In this document: one piece after another, positions 44,455 through 58,679 of the stretch | Layout: every line of letters begins with the position of its first letter | Position numbering within the stretch: the first letter of the stretch is position 1 | Source: Mesostigma viride | Taxonomy: Eukaryota; Streptophyta; Mesostigmatophyceae; Mesostigmatales; Mesostigmataceae | Length of the DNA: 64,000 nt | Assembly: GCA_009746045.1 (NCBI GenBank) | Contig: RPFO01000418.1 | Span: 2,401,334-2,465,333, forward strand | Direction of reading: 5' to 3' | Made by a program: the position numbers and the translations under genes | Notes under the pieces: model-generated | Database searches by the model: none | What the model saw: the letters and a program-made list of their open reading frames with translations, nothing else | What the model was told of the DNA's origin: nothing

Positions 44455-45303
44455 TTTTGGTACTGAAAAGCACTTGTAAACCGAATCCGTAAAAATTATG
44501 TACGTGACGACCTTCCAAAACCATGTACAAAAATACAGGCTTGTTTAATCGTAATTTAACAGGTGATATGCGTTTGATTAACGTGGCCTCCCTAGAGATC
44601 TGTAGTTCTAAACCAAACCGGAACGTTTGCGTCCAATACTTAAGTAAGTTATGGCGGACCTGGGCAATATGGAAATTTTGAAGAGCGCGCGCGAAAAGCC
44701 GAAAACCAGACATTAATGTTATTGATGGTCAACGCACTGTGATCTGGCATATGGCACCAGGCTGGACAAGCAACGCGCCGGTCGCGCCCACATCTCGTTG
44801 TTTGGAAGGTAGTACAAATATTATCTAGTGTCTACTGTCTAGGAAACTAGTGCTCCCTCAAAAATAACAACAAGAATCGGGGACTCTAAGAACTATCAAC
44901 TACCCATGTACAATACCAACTTAAGAACTGGGGGAGTACCCTGGAGAACTTATTGCGTTCAGAATGAACCCGGCCCGCTTTCGGGCCGGGCCATGGAGGA
45001 CGACGCGTCGACGCGACGCGATGCCGTACGTGTGGGCAGTCAGTGGGAAACCTTTCGTGCATGGACGAAGGCGTTCATGGGGGATCAAAGCTGAAAGCAT
45101 TCAGCGGTGTCACGCAGGCGCGGTGTCACAACAACGTAGTTTTCAGGCTGCTGCAAACGTGGCACAAGAAACGTTGCAGCTCCTGCTTGGATTTTCGAGG
45201 GGGTGAATGGTTTGTTTCTTGACTTCCCTGTAACTTTTTTACCGGGGCTTGAAAGCAGGGGGGGTATTGCAGGACTTGCTCGACATTTCGTGTGACCGCG
45301 AAA
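44455..45303. promoter_or_regulatory. Divergent intergenic region (coiled-coil gene / SmB)
   Basis: The coiled-coil gene starts leftwards at 44,454 and SmB rightwards at 45,304. This 849-bp gap should hold both promoters and 5' UTRs. Sequence TTTTCAG just upstream of the coiled-coil ATG could also be a 3' splice site of a 5'-UTR intron. No TATA box could be assigned with confidence. Confidence 0.45.
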
Positions 45304-46113
45304 ATGTCGAAGTCCGCAAAGCTGCTTCAGTTTCTTCACTATCGGATGCGGGTAACTCTGCAAGATACCCGGCAAATTGTAGGAAAGATGATGGCTTTTG
45401 ACCGCCATATGAATTTGGTACTGAGCGATTGTGAGGAGCACCGGAAGCTGCCGCCCAAGAAGGGGATGACGGAGGAACAGCGACAGAAGAAGCGAGTGCT
45501 TGGGCTAGTAATCCTTCGGGGTGAGGAAATTGTTTCAATAACCGTGGAGGGGCCGCCTCCTCCCGACGAGTCCAAGGGAAAGCACCCGTCGGCCGCGCAG
45601 GCTGGGCCGGGTGTTGGGCGCGCGGCGGGTCGCGGCATTCCGGTCGCGCCGCTGGGACAGGCACCGACGGGCCTGGCCGGGCCCGTAAGAGGCGTGGGTG
45701 GCCCGACGGCTGCCATGATGCAGCCGCAAGCCGGCCGGGGAATGGTGCAGGCACCGCCTGTCTCGTACGGTCAGCCCGGTGCGCCTCCTCCGGGCCAGTG
45801 GCCGCCGATGCAGGGCCAGTTTGCGCCCCCTCCGGGCCAATACGGGCCGCCTCCCGGTATGCGCCCGCCTCCCATGATGTCCGGCCCTCCCCGGCCAGGC
45901 ATGCCCCCCCCTCCTGGCATGGGACCGCCACCTGGCATGGCCCCCCCTCCCGGCATGGCCCCACCCCCTGGCATGCCCCCCCGCATGATGATGCCTCCTC
46001 AGGGTATGCGCCCACCGGGTGGACCCCCGCCCATGATGATGCGGCCGCCGCAGGGGATGCCGCCCGGCATGCCCCCGGGCCCCCCTCGCCCCGGCATGCC
46101 GCCTCCCCAGTAA
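45304..46113 (+). CDS. SNRPB: Small nuclear ribonucleoprotein SmB/B'
   Basis: Core spliceosomal Sm protein of 269 aa. It is one of the seven proteins forming the Sm ring on U1, U2, U4 and U5 snRNA. The Sm1 motif is at residues about 13-50 ([20 protein letters not shown], then [17 protein letters not shown]) and Sm2 at about 68-87 ([20 protein letters not shown]). The tail is Pro/Gly/Met-rich with many PPPGM and PPxGM units, as in SmB/B', where such repeats bind WW and GYF domains. R/G-rich dipeptides near residues 110-115 could be arginine-methylated. The start is the ATG in context AAAATG at 45,304; an in-frame GTG lies 12 nt upstream. No intron is seen, unlike the neighbouring genes. It is intact and full length for the family (about 240-280 aa). 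Confidence 0.96.
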   Translation: MSKSAKLLQFLHYRMRVTLQDTRQIVGKMMAFDRHMNLVLSDCEEHRKLPPKKGMTEEQRQKKRVLGLVILRGEEIVSITVEGPPPPDESKGKHPSAAQAGPGVGRAAGRGIPVAPLGQAPTGLAGPVRGVGGPTAAMMQPQAGRGMVQAPPVSYGQPGAPPPGQWPPMQGQFAPPPGQYGPPPGMRPPPMMSGPPRPGMPPPPGMGPPPGMAPPPGMAPPPGMPPRMMMPPQGMRPPGGPPPMMMRPPQGMPPGMPPGPPRPGMPPPQ

Positions 46114-47558
46114 TCGCGTTCAGTTTCCCTCTGTGAAGGCCCCTCCGCGGTGACCACCTGTCGACTGCTGGTGACTGTCACGGGCCTGGCCGTGCTGCAG
46201 GGTGCCGCATGAGAGGAGGCTGTGCTGCGTTGAGGGGACCTTGCCGCGCATACTTGCGGTCTACCGCGGATGTTCGAGTGGGAGGGCCTTGTCAGCCTCT
46301 CGGGCGCCCCTAGGCACATCAAGGCACGGCCAAGGAAGGAGTGGGTGCAAGGAAAGGATGGATGCAGGGAAAGGATGGCTCGTGGGTCCAGCTGGCCACT
46401 GTTGAGGGGGCAAGGTTGGCTGGGGGCCACTGTTGAGGCGGCGGGCTTGCCGCTTGATGTAGGTGCCGCGTGCAAGTTGCACGGTGGGCGCGTCGCTTGG
46501 AGTTGGTTTTGGTGCGCTGCAGTGGTTGGTGCGCATTTTGGATACTGCAGTGTGCTCTGGGAGGCGTTGCAGGCTGCGGCCGCTGCTGGCTGGCCGATGC
46601 CAGACATGCAGCCAGCGCTGTTTTTTATGTGCTGGTTGGGTACAGAGCCTGCAAGCGCCATGCTGGATGGGTTTTGAGGGGACAGTGATAGAAAGTACTT
46701 TCCATCTGGTACAGTGACCGGCAAGGCAGTGGTTGCGAACACAACATACTGACCACCAGTGGTTGTCTCTTTGATACTGGCCACTGTTGCGACCATTGCT
46801 GCTGCCACTTGTTGCACACGAAGACTTGAAATGGCTTCCCAAATCGGAGTTCACAGTCCGGCGGTGCGGCCATGGTCATGGGGGGGCATCTGGCAGTGGC
46901 GGGTGGATGGATGGATGGATGGATGGTGGGTGCTCTTATGGAAGCATGGGAGCATGGGCGCATGATCGTATGCTGACGTGGAAGCAACGAGCCGCAGTGC
47001 AAGGAGGCGGTGGTGGGAGCGGCAGCTACCAGCCCCTGCTCGCAGCCAACCGGTCATGTGACATGAGCGGTGCCTGCGCAAGCAGATATGCTGACAAACA
47101 TATTGATCTGATTCATGATCTGGTTGTCTCCTTGATATTGGTAGAATCCCCCAGGGAGCGCCTGTGGAAGGTGGATGCTCACAGTTGCCAGATTTGGCCT
47201 TTAAATGGCGTTGCTGAAAGTATAGCAACCGCGATGAAGGCAGTTCGCCTTTTTTTCTGTTGGAGGCCAGATTTCGGACGCTATGTTGTCTGTTCATGCC
47301 GTCAAAGTAGTTGGCTGCGCAGCTGGCAGGGGGAGCGATGATAGTGGCCAGTAGCAGGTGGGTGACATGGATGCCAGTGACTATGTATGTGGTGGCACTT
47401 GTTAAGCCACTGGCAGGTACTCATTCCGTTGGCCATGAATTTGGCTGTTGATAGCTCCAGCCCGGCCTCAATCCGCATCATGCCGGAAAGACAAAATAGC
47501 ATTGAAGTCTTCTTTGTCAATCAAATGACCTGAGCGATTGGAGACATGCAGGAGGGAA
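46114..47558. other. Intergenic region downstream of SmB
   Basis: No splice-supported exon was found. The region includes two copies of the dispersed motif TGGTTGTCTC(C/T)TTGATA (about 46,760 and 47,121) and a short (GGAT)n at about 46,905. Frames here are short and low-complexity. Confidence 0.45.

Positions 47559-47604
<46 letters not shown>
47559..47604. repeat. Homopolymer of 46 G
   Basis: Uninterrupted poly-G between GGAGGGAA and TCTATC. Other long G/C runs are at about 9,620, 11,907, 43,239 and 58,372. Confidence 0.95.
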
Positions 47605-47605
<1 letters not shown>

Positions 47606-49377
47606 CTATCATGGTTGTAGCTGAAGCTGCTATGCATGTGGGCACCATGGATAACTAGTTTGTATAAATGTTCATCAGGCGGGGCATTCCTGAGAGCGGT
47701 GAGCAGGAATGTCAGAACAGTGTAGCTGTGGATGCGGGCTGCGCCTAACTGTGGCCTGCACTGACAACTTGAATATGAAGAGAAATTGCATTTATGTAGT
47801 ATTTGGAAGATAATAAAGAAGGAACTTGGACAATGAATAAGAAAGTGTGCTGCCCTGTGGAAAAGGCAAGTGACATTGATGACGAGAAGAGTACAAATGC
47901 TTGGGTAACAAGCTGATGAGCCCTGCTATGTAGTATGTACATGCACTTTTCTGGCCTGCGCTGGTTGTCATATTGATTAATTAGCCCTCCTTATGGGTTA
48001 ACCTCCATATTACAAACGAACCAGGAGACTGTCGGCAGGGCCTGAGCCCGTCACGTCGAGGGCAGCACATGCATGTGTCCATGCCTAGCCTAGCTATCAC
48101 GGAAAGTCCAAGGATATGACGTACAGCACCCGGCCGGCCGCGCGCGGCCTGGGGCAAGCCACGTGAGGACAAAGCGCCCGGGCTGCATGCATGCGCGTGC
48201 TAATTGGTATACGCCAGCTAGTCGATCTGTCTGATATGTCTACCAGCTCTAGCTGTGCATGCGCGCGGGCCAGGTGCCCGGCTCTAGGCGTAGGCGCCTG
48301 TGCCTAAGAATGTGGGAAACGTATTTAAATCAGCGTACAAATCCTCGTGGCTGATATGCAATGAATTGAATGGATTATATTAAGCACCCTGCGCATGCAA
48401 CATCTGGGTGACATCGCCGTGGAGTCTAAATTCTAGCTCCTGCTCCTGCGATCGATTCTCATTTAATTATACATGCAGTATGGTGATGTCGAGAGGCTTT
48501 TGCAAGCTTGAGATCGATCTCTGCAACAGGGTGCTGTTTTAAACCGGCGCACTGAATTAAGGATCGAGGACCAGGCTATATAAATATAGGAGATCGAAAA
48601 TAATTTTCTAGCTACCTTGGCATTTCTATATACATCAACCGAATGAAGACCCATGCATACAAGCGACCTGACACTCTAGCGCAGGTCGATCAAGCAGATG
48701 TGGCGCTGTAGCCATGAATTAATTAATTCATTCATGCACTAATTTACACGTCACTGCGTCACGTAGCCATGAAACACGGGGCATAAAACCTCAGACAATT
48801 CTTGGGATTCATTTTTAGAATTTTACCAGCTCAGCTGATTAATTAATTAATTAATTTACACGTCAGCTCAGCTGATAATTAAATCCAAAGGGACAGGCCG
48901 CTTGAGTATGTATCTTCGATCCATATGCTGCATCACTGAAACACTCTACTCAAGCACTTTACACCCCATGACTGTCTGGGCAAAGGATGCCAACGCACAG
49001 TGAAATGAGCAATACGATAACACAGCTGAGGCATGGCAGAGCCTGCACGCCACACCGAATCCTCGAGTCCAGGACCCTGATAGATCCCCTCTGTATTCAG
49101 CATGCCACAGATACCACGATGGCCGCTGTGGCATGGCAGCAAACCCAGTCAAGAGCTCACCACCAAAAGTGCTGGCCTTGCTGTTATCTTAGGGCTACAA
49201 ACCTTCCACCACCATCTGCCGAGACTACAGAAGCATGCAATTAATGGGTCAATGCCCGTCAACCTGTTTCCCACAAATGCGGTTTGCCCGTAAAGGTGTC
49301 CTCTACAAGTTCGGAGGCACACGGCAGGCTCGAAGGCCTTCCTTCCACGTCCATCTTCTCGTCTGCACCGTGATGCT

Positions 49378-49476
<99 letters not shown>

Positions 49477-50010
49477 TCCTTAGAGGCCTGCCCGCTTGTG
49501 GCGTTCTATGTGATTACTAGTTAATCTTAACTTCTGCCCGAAATGCAGTTCTTCTCTCCAACTGCGTACCCCACAGGTTGGAGGCACACACGGGGCAATG
49601 CTCGTTCATCGGCTCGCTCAATTGGTGGCTCACTTGATGGCTCACTTGGTGGCTCACTTGCCTGTGCGAAGCCGCCATGCTGGCTCACTTGAGCTTGCCC
49701 TTTAACCATGAGTTGAGATCTATCCCATGATATCACGCGTCGCGATGGGAGATGGGACACAAGGCACCAGGAAGCCAAACGTTGACCCGTTGTTAGTATT
49801 CGCTCATGAGAATCTAATTACTTAGCTTATTTGTCTAGGGTGCGCAATAGCACAATCAACCACGGAAGGCTAGCAACAATTTTTCCTTTGCTTCTTAACG
49901 CAACCATCCACCAGTTTAGGTACAGACGGCAGGCACGCTCTGCTGATTTCTGCAACTTAAGTTAGGACACAGGGGACAAGCGTGAGCCCCCGGGTGCTAA
50001 ATGCATGCAG
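47605..50010. other. Intergenic, AT-richer, with (GA)n at 49,378-49,475
   Basis: No gene recognised. It contains a 98-bp (GA)n tract, short TTAATTAA runs near 48,720 and 48,840, and two copies of a palindromic CACGT-type motif (about 48,746 and 48,860). Confidence 0.45.
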
Positions 50011-50658
50011 TCAGCTAGCCTCCTCAGTGTTGCCACCAAGCCCATCCTGACCGCCAAGAACATCCAGCAACGTCACAGCATAGCACTTTCTAGCTTCATT
50101 ATGAAACCATGGTGATCTATGTTCCAATAGTTTACATAAACTGCTCACATCTCCCGCCCGCACGCTAAACCTTGCCAAGGGCAACCCTGGTTCTTGCACG
50201 GCGCATCTATTGATTCTTGCCAGTACATATCCTGAACATGTACTTGCGCAGCTGCTAGCCTAGTGCAAATGTGTGTCAGTACCCAATCGTAGCTCGCATG
50301 CTCATCCCTCTCTCCCTGACCCGCTATGCTTCCTCCCAAGTACCGCTTCGCATTCCCACCTTTATTTATTGAGCGCCCTCATACAGCCCTTTCTCAGGTA
50401 CAGTATGGCAGGATCACGTAGCAGCACATCCCCACCTTTGTCCAACACATCGATGGAACCCTTACCCACCTCTCTCACATTAATCCTCAACACATCCCCC
50501 CATTTCTTCAACACCACAACAGAACCCTTACTAACCAACTCGCTCACCGATAATGCTCAACACGTTCTCACAATTGTTACGAATTACAACTTATCCAGTG
50601 TGTCCAGCACGTTGGTCGTTGAACCGATGTCCCCCAACCAGCCCTTTCCTTACCGTGT

Positions 50659-53600
50659 TCAGTAAACACTCTCACACACCCCATTTGAAGTTTCATGTAG
50701 CCACACGCCCTCACCTTTATCCAGCGCGTCAAGCACGCTGGTCACTGATCGGATGTCCCCCAAGCGCTCCTCCAGCGTGCGAGGGGGCAGCCCCGTGCCC
50801 ACCCCCTCCTTGTCCCCCACCACATCCCCCCGCTTGCTCCTGCCCTCCGCACCGCCGCCCATCTGGAGCAACTTGGACAAGAACGCGGGGGGGGGGTCCC
50901 CCGCCGGATCCCCCTCAAGCCCCTGGGCGCTGTTGATGCAGATGTCATGGCGGAGCAAGCTAAGAGCACTGGCCCGACGAACACTCGAGACACTTCTGGT
51001 GCTGGCTTCCGACACCATGCCCGCCCCTCCCTGGTCGTCCCTGGACCCATTCTCTACCCCATGAAGATCAGAACCACCAAGCTCCGGGCCTGCATTCGCG
51101 TGCAGACCCGTCGAGAGCCCCTCCGGGGCACCGCTGCCGTTCCTGCTGGCATCCGGGAATAACGAGGCAGCAGGGCCGTTGGCGGCGGCCTTGGAGGAGG
51201 TGGAGCACTCCCACACACGCCTCGGCTCGTTGAACCCTTGAACGAACACGTGTTGGACATCCGCGCAACAAAAGTAGACCAGCACGGTGCGGCTCGCGGG
51301 GATGAAACGGAAGCCAAAGTGGGTGTCCACCAGGATGTCCAGGGGGGGGTCGGCCCCCTGGGATGCACCTCCCCCAGCTCCCCCTGTGTGCGGGTGTTTG
51401 GTAGCCGCGGGCAGGCAGAGCCGATAGCAAGCGAATGTTAGCGAGAGAAAAAAAAAAACTCTAATGCTGGTTGTAAGCCATGGCTACCATACCGCAGAAT
51501 CGATCAACAACCACTTGTCAACATCAACGGTGCCCTCCGAAATGACTTGTCAGCTGATTATTCCCAATGATGGTTGTCTTAGGCTTTCATGATTCAAGGG
51601 CGGTCGTTGTAGGCATTCCGCCCTGCCCTGCTGCGTGTCGCCGCTGTACCTTGACCTCTTCCACGTCAACGTTACAGCTGGGGTGTCACTCTGGCATGAT
51701 ATCATGTGCGTGTGGGAGGGCATGTACCCAACAGGCATGCCCGCAATCTGCCCCAAACATATGTCCCCAATGCTGCAGGCCAAGAATAACCAACACAGCA
51801 GATAACATCAGCAATCGTTGATGAGGGCTGCCATGGAAAGGGAAGATAATGGGCCCAGTCCCTATTTGGAAGGGAGAAACATGGAAAGGGAAGATAATGG
51901 TCCCAATCCCTATTCGGAAGGGAGAAACATGGAAAGGGAAGATAATGGTCCCAATCCCTATTCGGAAGGGAGAAACATGGAAAGGGAAGATAATGGGCCA
52001 AATCCCTATTCGGAAGGGAGAAACATGGAAAGGGAAGATAATGGTCCCAATCCCTATTCGGAAGGGAGAAACATGGAAAGGGAAGATAATGGGCCAAATC
52101 CCTATTTGAAAGGGAGAAAAACGGGTCCACGACTATTTTCTAGAGAGGTGTTTTTTACTTCATTTGGGCATGAACAACCAACTAACCAGCTCATATGTTC
52201 GCTAACCATAGCTCCACCCAACCACAAGAAGTTTGTTCAACGACAGTCCAAGGCCACCCAACTGCCAGCTTTACATCCGCCACCCACGTGCCAGCTTCAC
52301 ATCCGCCACCCAACTGGCAACTTCATATCGGCCACCCACCTGCCAGCTTCATATCTGCAGCGATGCCCCCTTCTCTTGTGAACTGCGTGGCACTGCCCGT
52401 GTCGGCCGTGTAGGAGAAGGCCAGGGACCCTGACGGGTAGTAGACAAAGCCGCCACCGCCGGGGTCAAAGCTCATCGCGATTTGTTCTGGCCACGCGTGC
52501 CGTCGTCCGATAACCCACGTGCCATGCACCCATATGCCATGTGGCGTGCGCCATGCGCCGTGGAATATCGCCCATTCGCCATGAGCCACCGATAATAGTG
52601 ACACGGACCGTGCATCGTATGCCATATGTGTATATGCAGACCAGGAAAGAGGACAGAGACGGTAATGGGAAACAGGGAAGTTTGGAGCGGAACACGAGGT
52701 ACCCACTAGTGGTGGGTGCGTCAGGACCCAAAACGGTACGTTGCAATTACGTGGCAATCATCCGCTGGATAGCGCTGCCATCATTCGTCACAGTGCACGA
52801 TATGATCCCCCCATCCCTGAGACAGTTCAACTGCATAGTCTTGTGCCATTATCGTTCCTTATTTGACTGCATACATGCGTCACAGTTGTGATGCGCCTGT
52901 GTTAGCCTGTGCCTGAGCGTTGAAAGGGGAAAAGTGCGGCTTCAGGTTTGCAGCAGGACAACCGGCCTTGGACAAAAATCGGGAAAAGCATGGCAAGGCC
53001 ATACACAGTATGTAAGGGGTCTTCTCCTATCACAGAATAGCGTGGGGAAGGATAAATATAATAGTGTGAATTATATCAGGGATCATTAGGAAGCATTCCA
53101 CCCATGAGTCAAACCCTAGCTTTATGCCAAAGAAAAGACTGCTCTGGTAAAAGGAAATGAGCCGCCACCTTTCTCCTTGTCAAGGATACCAGCCTCCACC
53201 CCTCACATTGGTTGGCTTGCTTGGTTTTTACCCATCATCTGAATAGACTCCCAGGTGGACAGCCTGTAGATGCCCCCTGTGCTTTCGGCCTGCAGAGCAC
53301 CACAGGGTCGCCGCGTGATCATAATAGCATCCTCCACGAGCATGTCCATGAGGCTTGGACGTGCTTCGCGGCCCCCCAGTACCACGCGCGGCACTCACGC
53401 CGCACAAGTCGTGCACCCGTATGAAATGACTGGTGACACCGTGCGCCACGGGGCCAAGGTTGGTCAATGGTATGGCATGCGACGCCATACCATGGGGCTC
53501 AGAGATGACGCCCAAGGGCTGGGGTTGGCATCTCGCGGCGCGCGCCACAATACCTTTCATGCACCTCCGTGACACAATACCTTTAAAGCATACCTTCCTA

Positions 53601-56600
53601 TTTGAAAGCATACCTTTTGAAACGGATGGCATGATACTGAGCCAAGCCAACCAGTGACCAGGGATTGGCTTCTTTGGCTTGGTTTTATTGCAGGATGCCA
53701 CAGAGTCTCACCGTATTGCCCTAGTGCACCTACCTGTGTGCCACATTTCTGGTCGTCCTAGTGCACCTGCGTGAGATAGTCGGGAAAAAAACATTGAAAT
53801 TTAATTTCAATGCTGCGGTGACGATCGATTGCGGGGGCGCGCATGCGGCGCTTCTCACCACTTCCGCGGAAGCACGCGAGCAGCCGGTAGCCGGCAACAC
53901 CTGCGCGCACCTCGCGGTTTATGGAGACGGCCAGCGCTGTAAACAACATCATTAGGGAAGGATGGCAGGGGGCAGAGAGCAGGTGGGAAGGGGTGAGGGG
54001 GATGAGCATGAGAAGCGCTGCAAGAAAGCACACGTTGATCATTTCAGTGAGGGGCAGGGGAAAGGGGGCAGGGGAAAGGGGCAGGGGAAAGGGGGCAGGG
54101 GAAAGGGGCCAGGGGAAAGGGGGCAGGGGGCAGGGGGCAGGGGGCAGGGGGCAGGGGGCAGGGGAAAGGGGGCTGGGGGCAGGGGGCAGGGGGCAGGGGG
54201 AAGGGGGCAGGGGCTGGTGGAGAGACGTGAAAGAGACGTTTGGGTGGGAGTAAGCGGGCCACGTGCACATGAAGGCATGGAAGGCAATGTACACATGGAA
54301 GTCGATACGTGAGAGCGGTGACACCTCTGGCAGCAGATACTCCTTGGCTGCCGTATTCGTACCACTGCATGACATTCACGCCGCTAGTGGGGAGGATTTC
54401 CTCGTCTTCACGCTTTCTTAACACTGATTTCCTGGTCTTCACGCGTATTGCCAGATATGACCACCAGTGGGGTGACGCCCCTGCCTCTAGCAGGTGAGAT
54501 AAACACGGAAGTGATGAAACCGAGAAGGGTGGATCGTGGAAGTGATGAAACCGAGAAGGATGGAACGTGGAAGTGGTGAAACCGAGAAGGGCGAAACATG
54601 GAAGTGATGAAACCGAGAAGGATGGGATGTGGAAGTGATGAAACCGAGAAGGATGGAACGTGGAAGTGATGAAACCGAGAAGGATGGAATGTGGAAGTGG
54701 CGACGGCAGCCCTGCGAGATGAGGAAACAGGAAGAACCCAAGCAAATAAGAACAGCTAGCCACCACGACAACTAAAGAAGGATACTCTACCATCTAACCA
54801 GCAATCAACTTTGCGTAATGCAGGCAGTTGATAACTACATTCATTGAACGTGGGCGATAACTTTTGATGCAGCTGCCACACCTGATATCCCGCACCTAAA
54901 CACTACGTAGGTGTACGTTTATCTGGCATCAACATGCTATTATGCGTATGTATATACCGCACCATTATTGGGCCACTTGGCGGTGGCGGAGCCGTCGGCG
55001 CGCACGGTGACCGCAGCCAGCCCCTTGCCCCCCCCAGCCTCATACTTGCACACGTACTCCCCCGGGGGGGCACCCGACCCATTCGCCCCACTGCTGCCCG
55101 TTTGCGTGAGCCGGGGCCGAGCTGCCGCCAGCGCCCCCCCGTTGCTCCCCCTTCTGCCTGCTGCCGCCACCTTGCCCCCTGGGTCAGGGCCAGCCTGGGG
55201 GCTGCCATCGGAGGGGGACGGGGACGAGGTGGCGAATGTCGGCAGCATGTCCATGATTGTGCTCAGGAAGCTGGTGCCGCGGCCGATGGAGAGGGCGGAG
55301 GACGACCGGTTGGGTGAGCTGGCGGCTGTAACAGGGGGCAAGGGGCGGGGGAGGGTAGGAGGGGGGCCCCGGGGGGGGGGTCGATGGAGGGCGAAGGGAG
55401 GGGGATGGGGGGAACGAGGGGGGGATGAGTGAAAGAAGGCGGGTTACTGGAATAGAGGTGACATAAATTTAAACGCAGACCGCGTCACGTGAGCATACAT
55501 CCTCAACTACCATGCAAAAGCTGTAACAGAAAACCACGAGCATGCAACGCCTCATGGGTCACCCACCCACCGTCACACCCCCTTGCCTGCCATGGAATAC
55601 AAGGTAGTGGGTAGCCAAGGGATGATGAGCACCCACTGCCGTCGTCCGTGCCAGAGACATAGCAAGGCGATTCCACCGCTCTCAATGGGCACCCAGAGTC
55701 ATCCTCCATGTCGACCATCCATATTGGATAGACAACCACGTGACGCAGCCTACATGCCTATTCATTCATCCATCAATATTGGATAGACAACCGCGTGACG
55801 CAGCCTACATGCCTATTCATTCATCCATCCATATTGGATAGACAACCACGTGACGCAGCCTACATGCCTATTCATTCACCCATCCATATTGGATAGATAA
55901 CCACGTGACGCAGCCTACATGCCTATTCATTCATCCATCCATATCGGACATGTTACGATGCACACTCCAACATGTAGCAATGACCACCCACCGCCATCAC
56001 CGGCGTCATGCCAGCACCAGAAAATTAATTTAGCTTTAGAAAAAGCATGATTCATTAAATGGAAATCACTAAGATCATCATGAGAAAGACCAGAAGCGAA
56101 AACCATGTACCCTAATTGACACCTGATATCCACCCACCGTCATCCTCTGTGTCAAGGAGCGTGCCCCCCCCGGTGACGCTGCGCCGGCCATGCACGGGGG
56201 CAGACCGCGGCGCAAACCCTTCCAACCCGGCCTCCTCCGCCGCCCCCCCGTTGCTACCGCCTCTGCCCGCGTCGCCATTGGTCGCGTCGACGTACTGGTC
56301 ACTTGCCCCGGTGGCCGCGGGGTGGAAGCTGGACGACTCGGGTGCCAGCGACGCCAGCCGGTGGAAACCGGACTTGCCGGGCGAGCTGCGGATGCCAGCA
56401 CACCAAGGGGGCGGGGGGGGGCACGCACAACTGTCTAGTTTCGATCATGGAGACTACGTGAGGGGGGGCATTTGTCGAGGGAGCTGCGGATGCCAGCACG
56501 AATGGATGGGAGTGCATAGCAGTGCTTCGTTTGCCGGCGAATCCATCTACAATCTGCTGTGTTGCCAGCGAGGCCTGGATTCTTAAGTTCCCAGCGTGGC

Positions 56601-57402
56601 TCCGGTCAGCAGGCTGGCCTTAAGGATGGCCGGCGCAGTAGATATCTTAGGAATAGGAAACTTGGTACTTCAACTTGGTAAATTAAAGAAGCTCTACTAG
56701 CAAATGAAATCAAGATTTCTCTACAGGCCGGCATTCACCTACATTGCATTCGCCGGCCACGGGCCACGTGACTGGCTGCCGGCACAGCAGCGGCTGTGGG
56801 AAAAAGCCGAAACGTGCCGCTGGTGCAAGGTAGCATACTTTTGAAGCGAGCTAGTCTAATTACACTACTGGAGACACAGGGTGGTGAAAGGTGACAAATA
56901 CATAAGCGGGCAGCAAAGGGCGTGATAGGGGCAGTAGTGTGATAAAGGGCGTAAGAAGGGGGCCATCATGTGATAAAGGGCGTAAGAAGGGGGCCATCAT
57001 GTGATAAAGGGCGTAAGAAGGGGGCCATCATGTGATAAATGGGGTAATAAGGGGGCCATCATGTGATAAATGGGGTAAGAAGGGGGCCATCATGTGATAA
57101 ATGGGGTAAGAAGGGGGCCATCATGTGATAAATGGGGTAATAAGGGGGCCATCATGTGATAAATGGGGTAATAAGGGGGCCATCATGTGATAAATGGGGT
57201 AATAAGGGGGCCATCATGTGATAAATGGGGTAATAAGGGGGCCATCATGTGATAAATGGGGTAATAAGGGGGCCATCGTGTGATAAATGGGGTAAGGGCG
57301 ATGAAATGCGTGCCAGGGGCAAGAAGTATGCCGGTGTCATCACCCACCACGCCCCACGCCACCTTGTCACGCAGGCGTCCGCACAAACGGGTCGGAGTGC
57401 AT
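50659..57402 (-). CDS. Protein with FAM194/ERICH6-like C-terminal domain (multi-exon)
   Basis: Exons (minus): 57402-57371 ([10 protein letters not shown], tentative), 56385-56138, 55325-54963, 53936-53859, 52486-52340, 51383-50715. Phases match at every junction. After 50715 a good donor (AAAG|GTGAGG) suggests splicing to a further exon, perhaps 50093-50011; without splicing the frame stops at 50,659. The N-terminal half is Ser/Gly/Pro-rich. The C-terminal half reads [47 protein letters not shown], then [20 protein letters not shown] and QHVFVQGFN. This succession of W/Y-PxG-x-LA strands resembles the FAM194 (ERICH6) domain, by recollection and not by search. The protein is about 515 aa or more. 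Function is unknown, and related proteins are mostly uncharacterised. The weakest parts are the first exon and the 3' end. Confidence 0.65.
51829..52120. repeat. 48-bp minisatellite, 6 copies
   Basis: Unit CATGGAAAGGGAAGATAATG + GTCCCAATCCCTATTCGGAA + GGGAGAAA in the intron 52339-51384. Confidence 0.95.
52255..52350 (-). repeat. Tandem copies of exon end plus 5' splice site
   Basis: Exon 52486-52340 ends GATATGAAGCTGGCAG|GTGGGTGG. Following copies on the minus strand read GATATGAAGTTGCCAGTTGGG, GATGTGAAGCTGGCACGTGGG and GATGTAAAGCTGGCAGTTGGG. The unit is about 27 bp, and three decayed donors follow the real one. Confidence 0.85.
54040..54222. repeat. GGGGCAG/GGGGAAAG G-rich array
   Basis: 7-15 bp G-rich units over about 180 bp in the intron 54962-53937. 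On the plus strand the G-runs could form quadruplexes. Confidence 0.9.
54505..54705. repeat. 31-bp minisatellite (AAGTGATGAAACCGAGAAGG)
   Basis: About seven imperfect copies in the same intron as the G-rich array. Confidence 0.9.
55735..55950. repeat. About 55-bp repeat, 4 copies
   Basis: CCATATTGGATAGACAACCA + CGTGACGCAGCCTACATGCC + TATTCATTCATCCAT in the intron 56137-55326. Confidence 0.92.
56930..57300. repeat. 31-bp minisatellite, 12 copies
   Basis: Unit GTGATAAATGGGGTAATAAG + GGGGCCATCAT. It follows directly after the proposed first exon of the FAM194-like gene. Confidence 0.95.

Positions 57403-58679
<1,277 letters not shown>

Noticed and set aside
45239-46015. 258-codon minus-strand frame opposite SmB
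   Set aside because: Shadow of the GC-rich SmB coding sequence; no independent homology.
49527-49778. 83-codon minus-strand frame (SEPPSEPSSEPP)
   Set aside because: Made of a short GGCTCACTTG repeat; no splice signals and no link to a gene.
53203-53400. Possible extra exon of the FAM194-like gene ([19 protein letters not shown]...)
   Set aside because: No pyrimidine-rich acceptor. Joining 53,859 directly to 52,486 keeps phase and reads through the domain smoothly.
54300-54380. Possible exon [13 protein letters not shown] in the same gene
   Set aside because: Using the donor at 54,962 and acceptor at 53,937 gives the continuous [14 protein letters not shown] domain strand without it.
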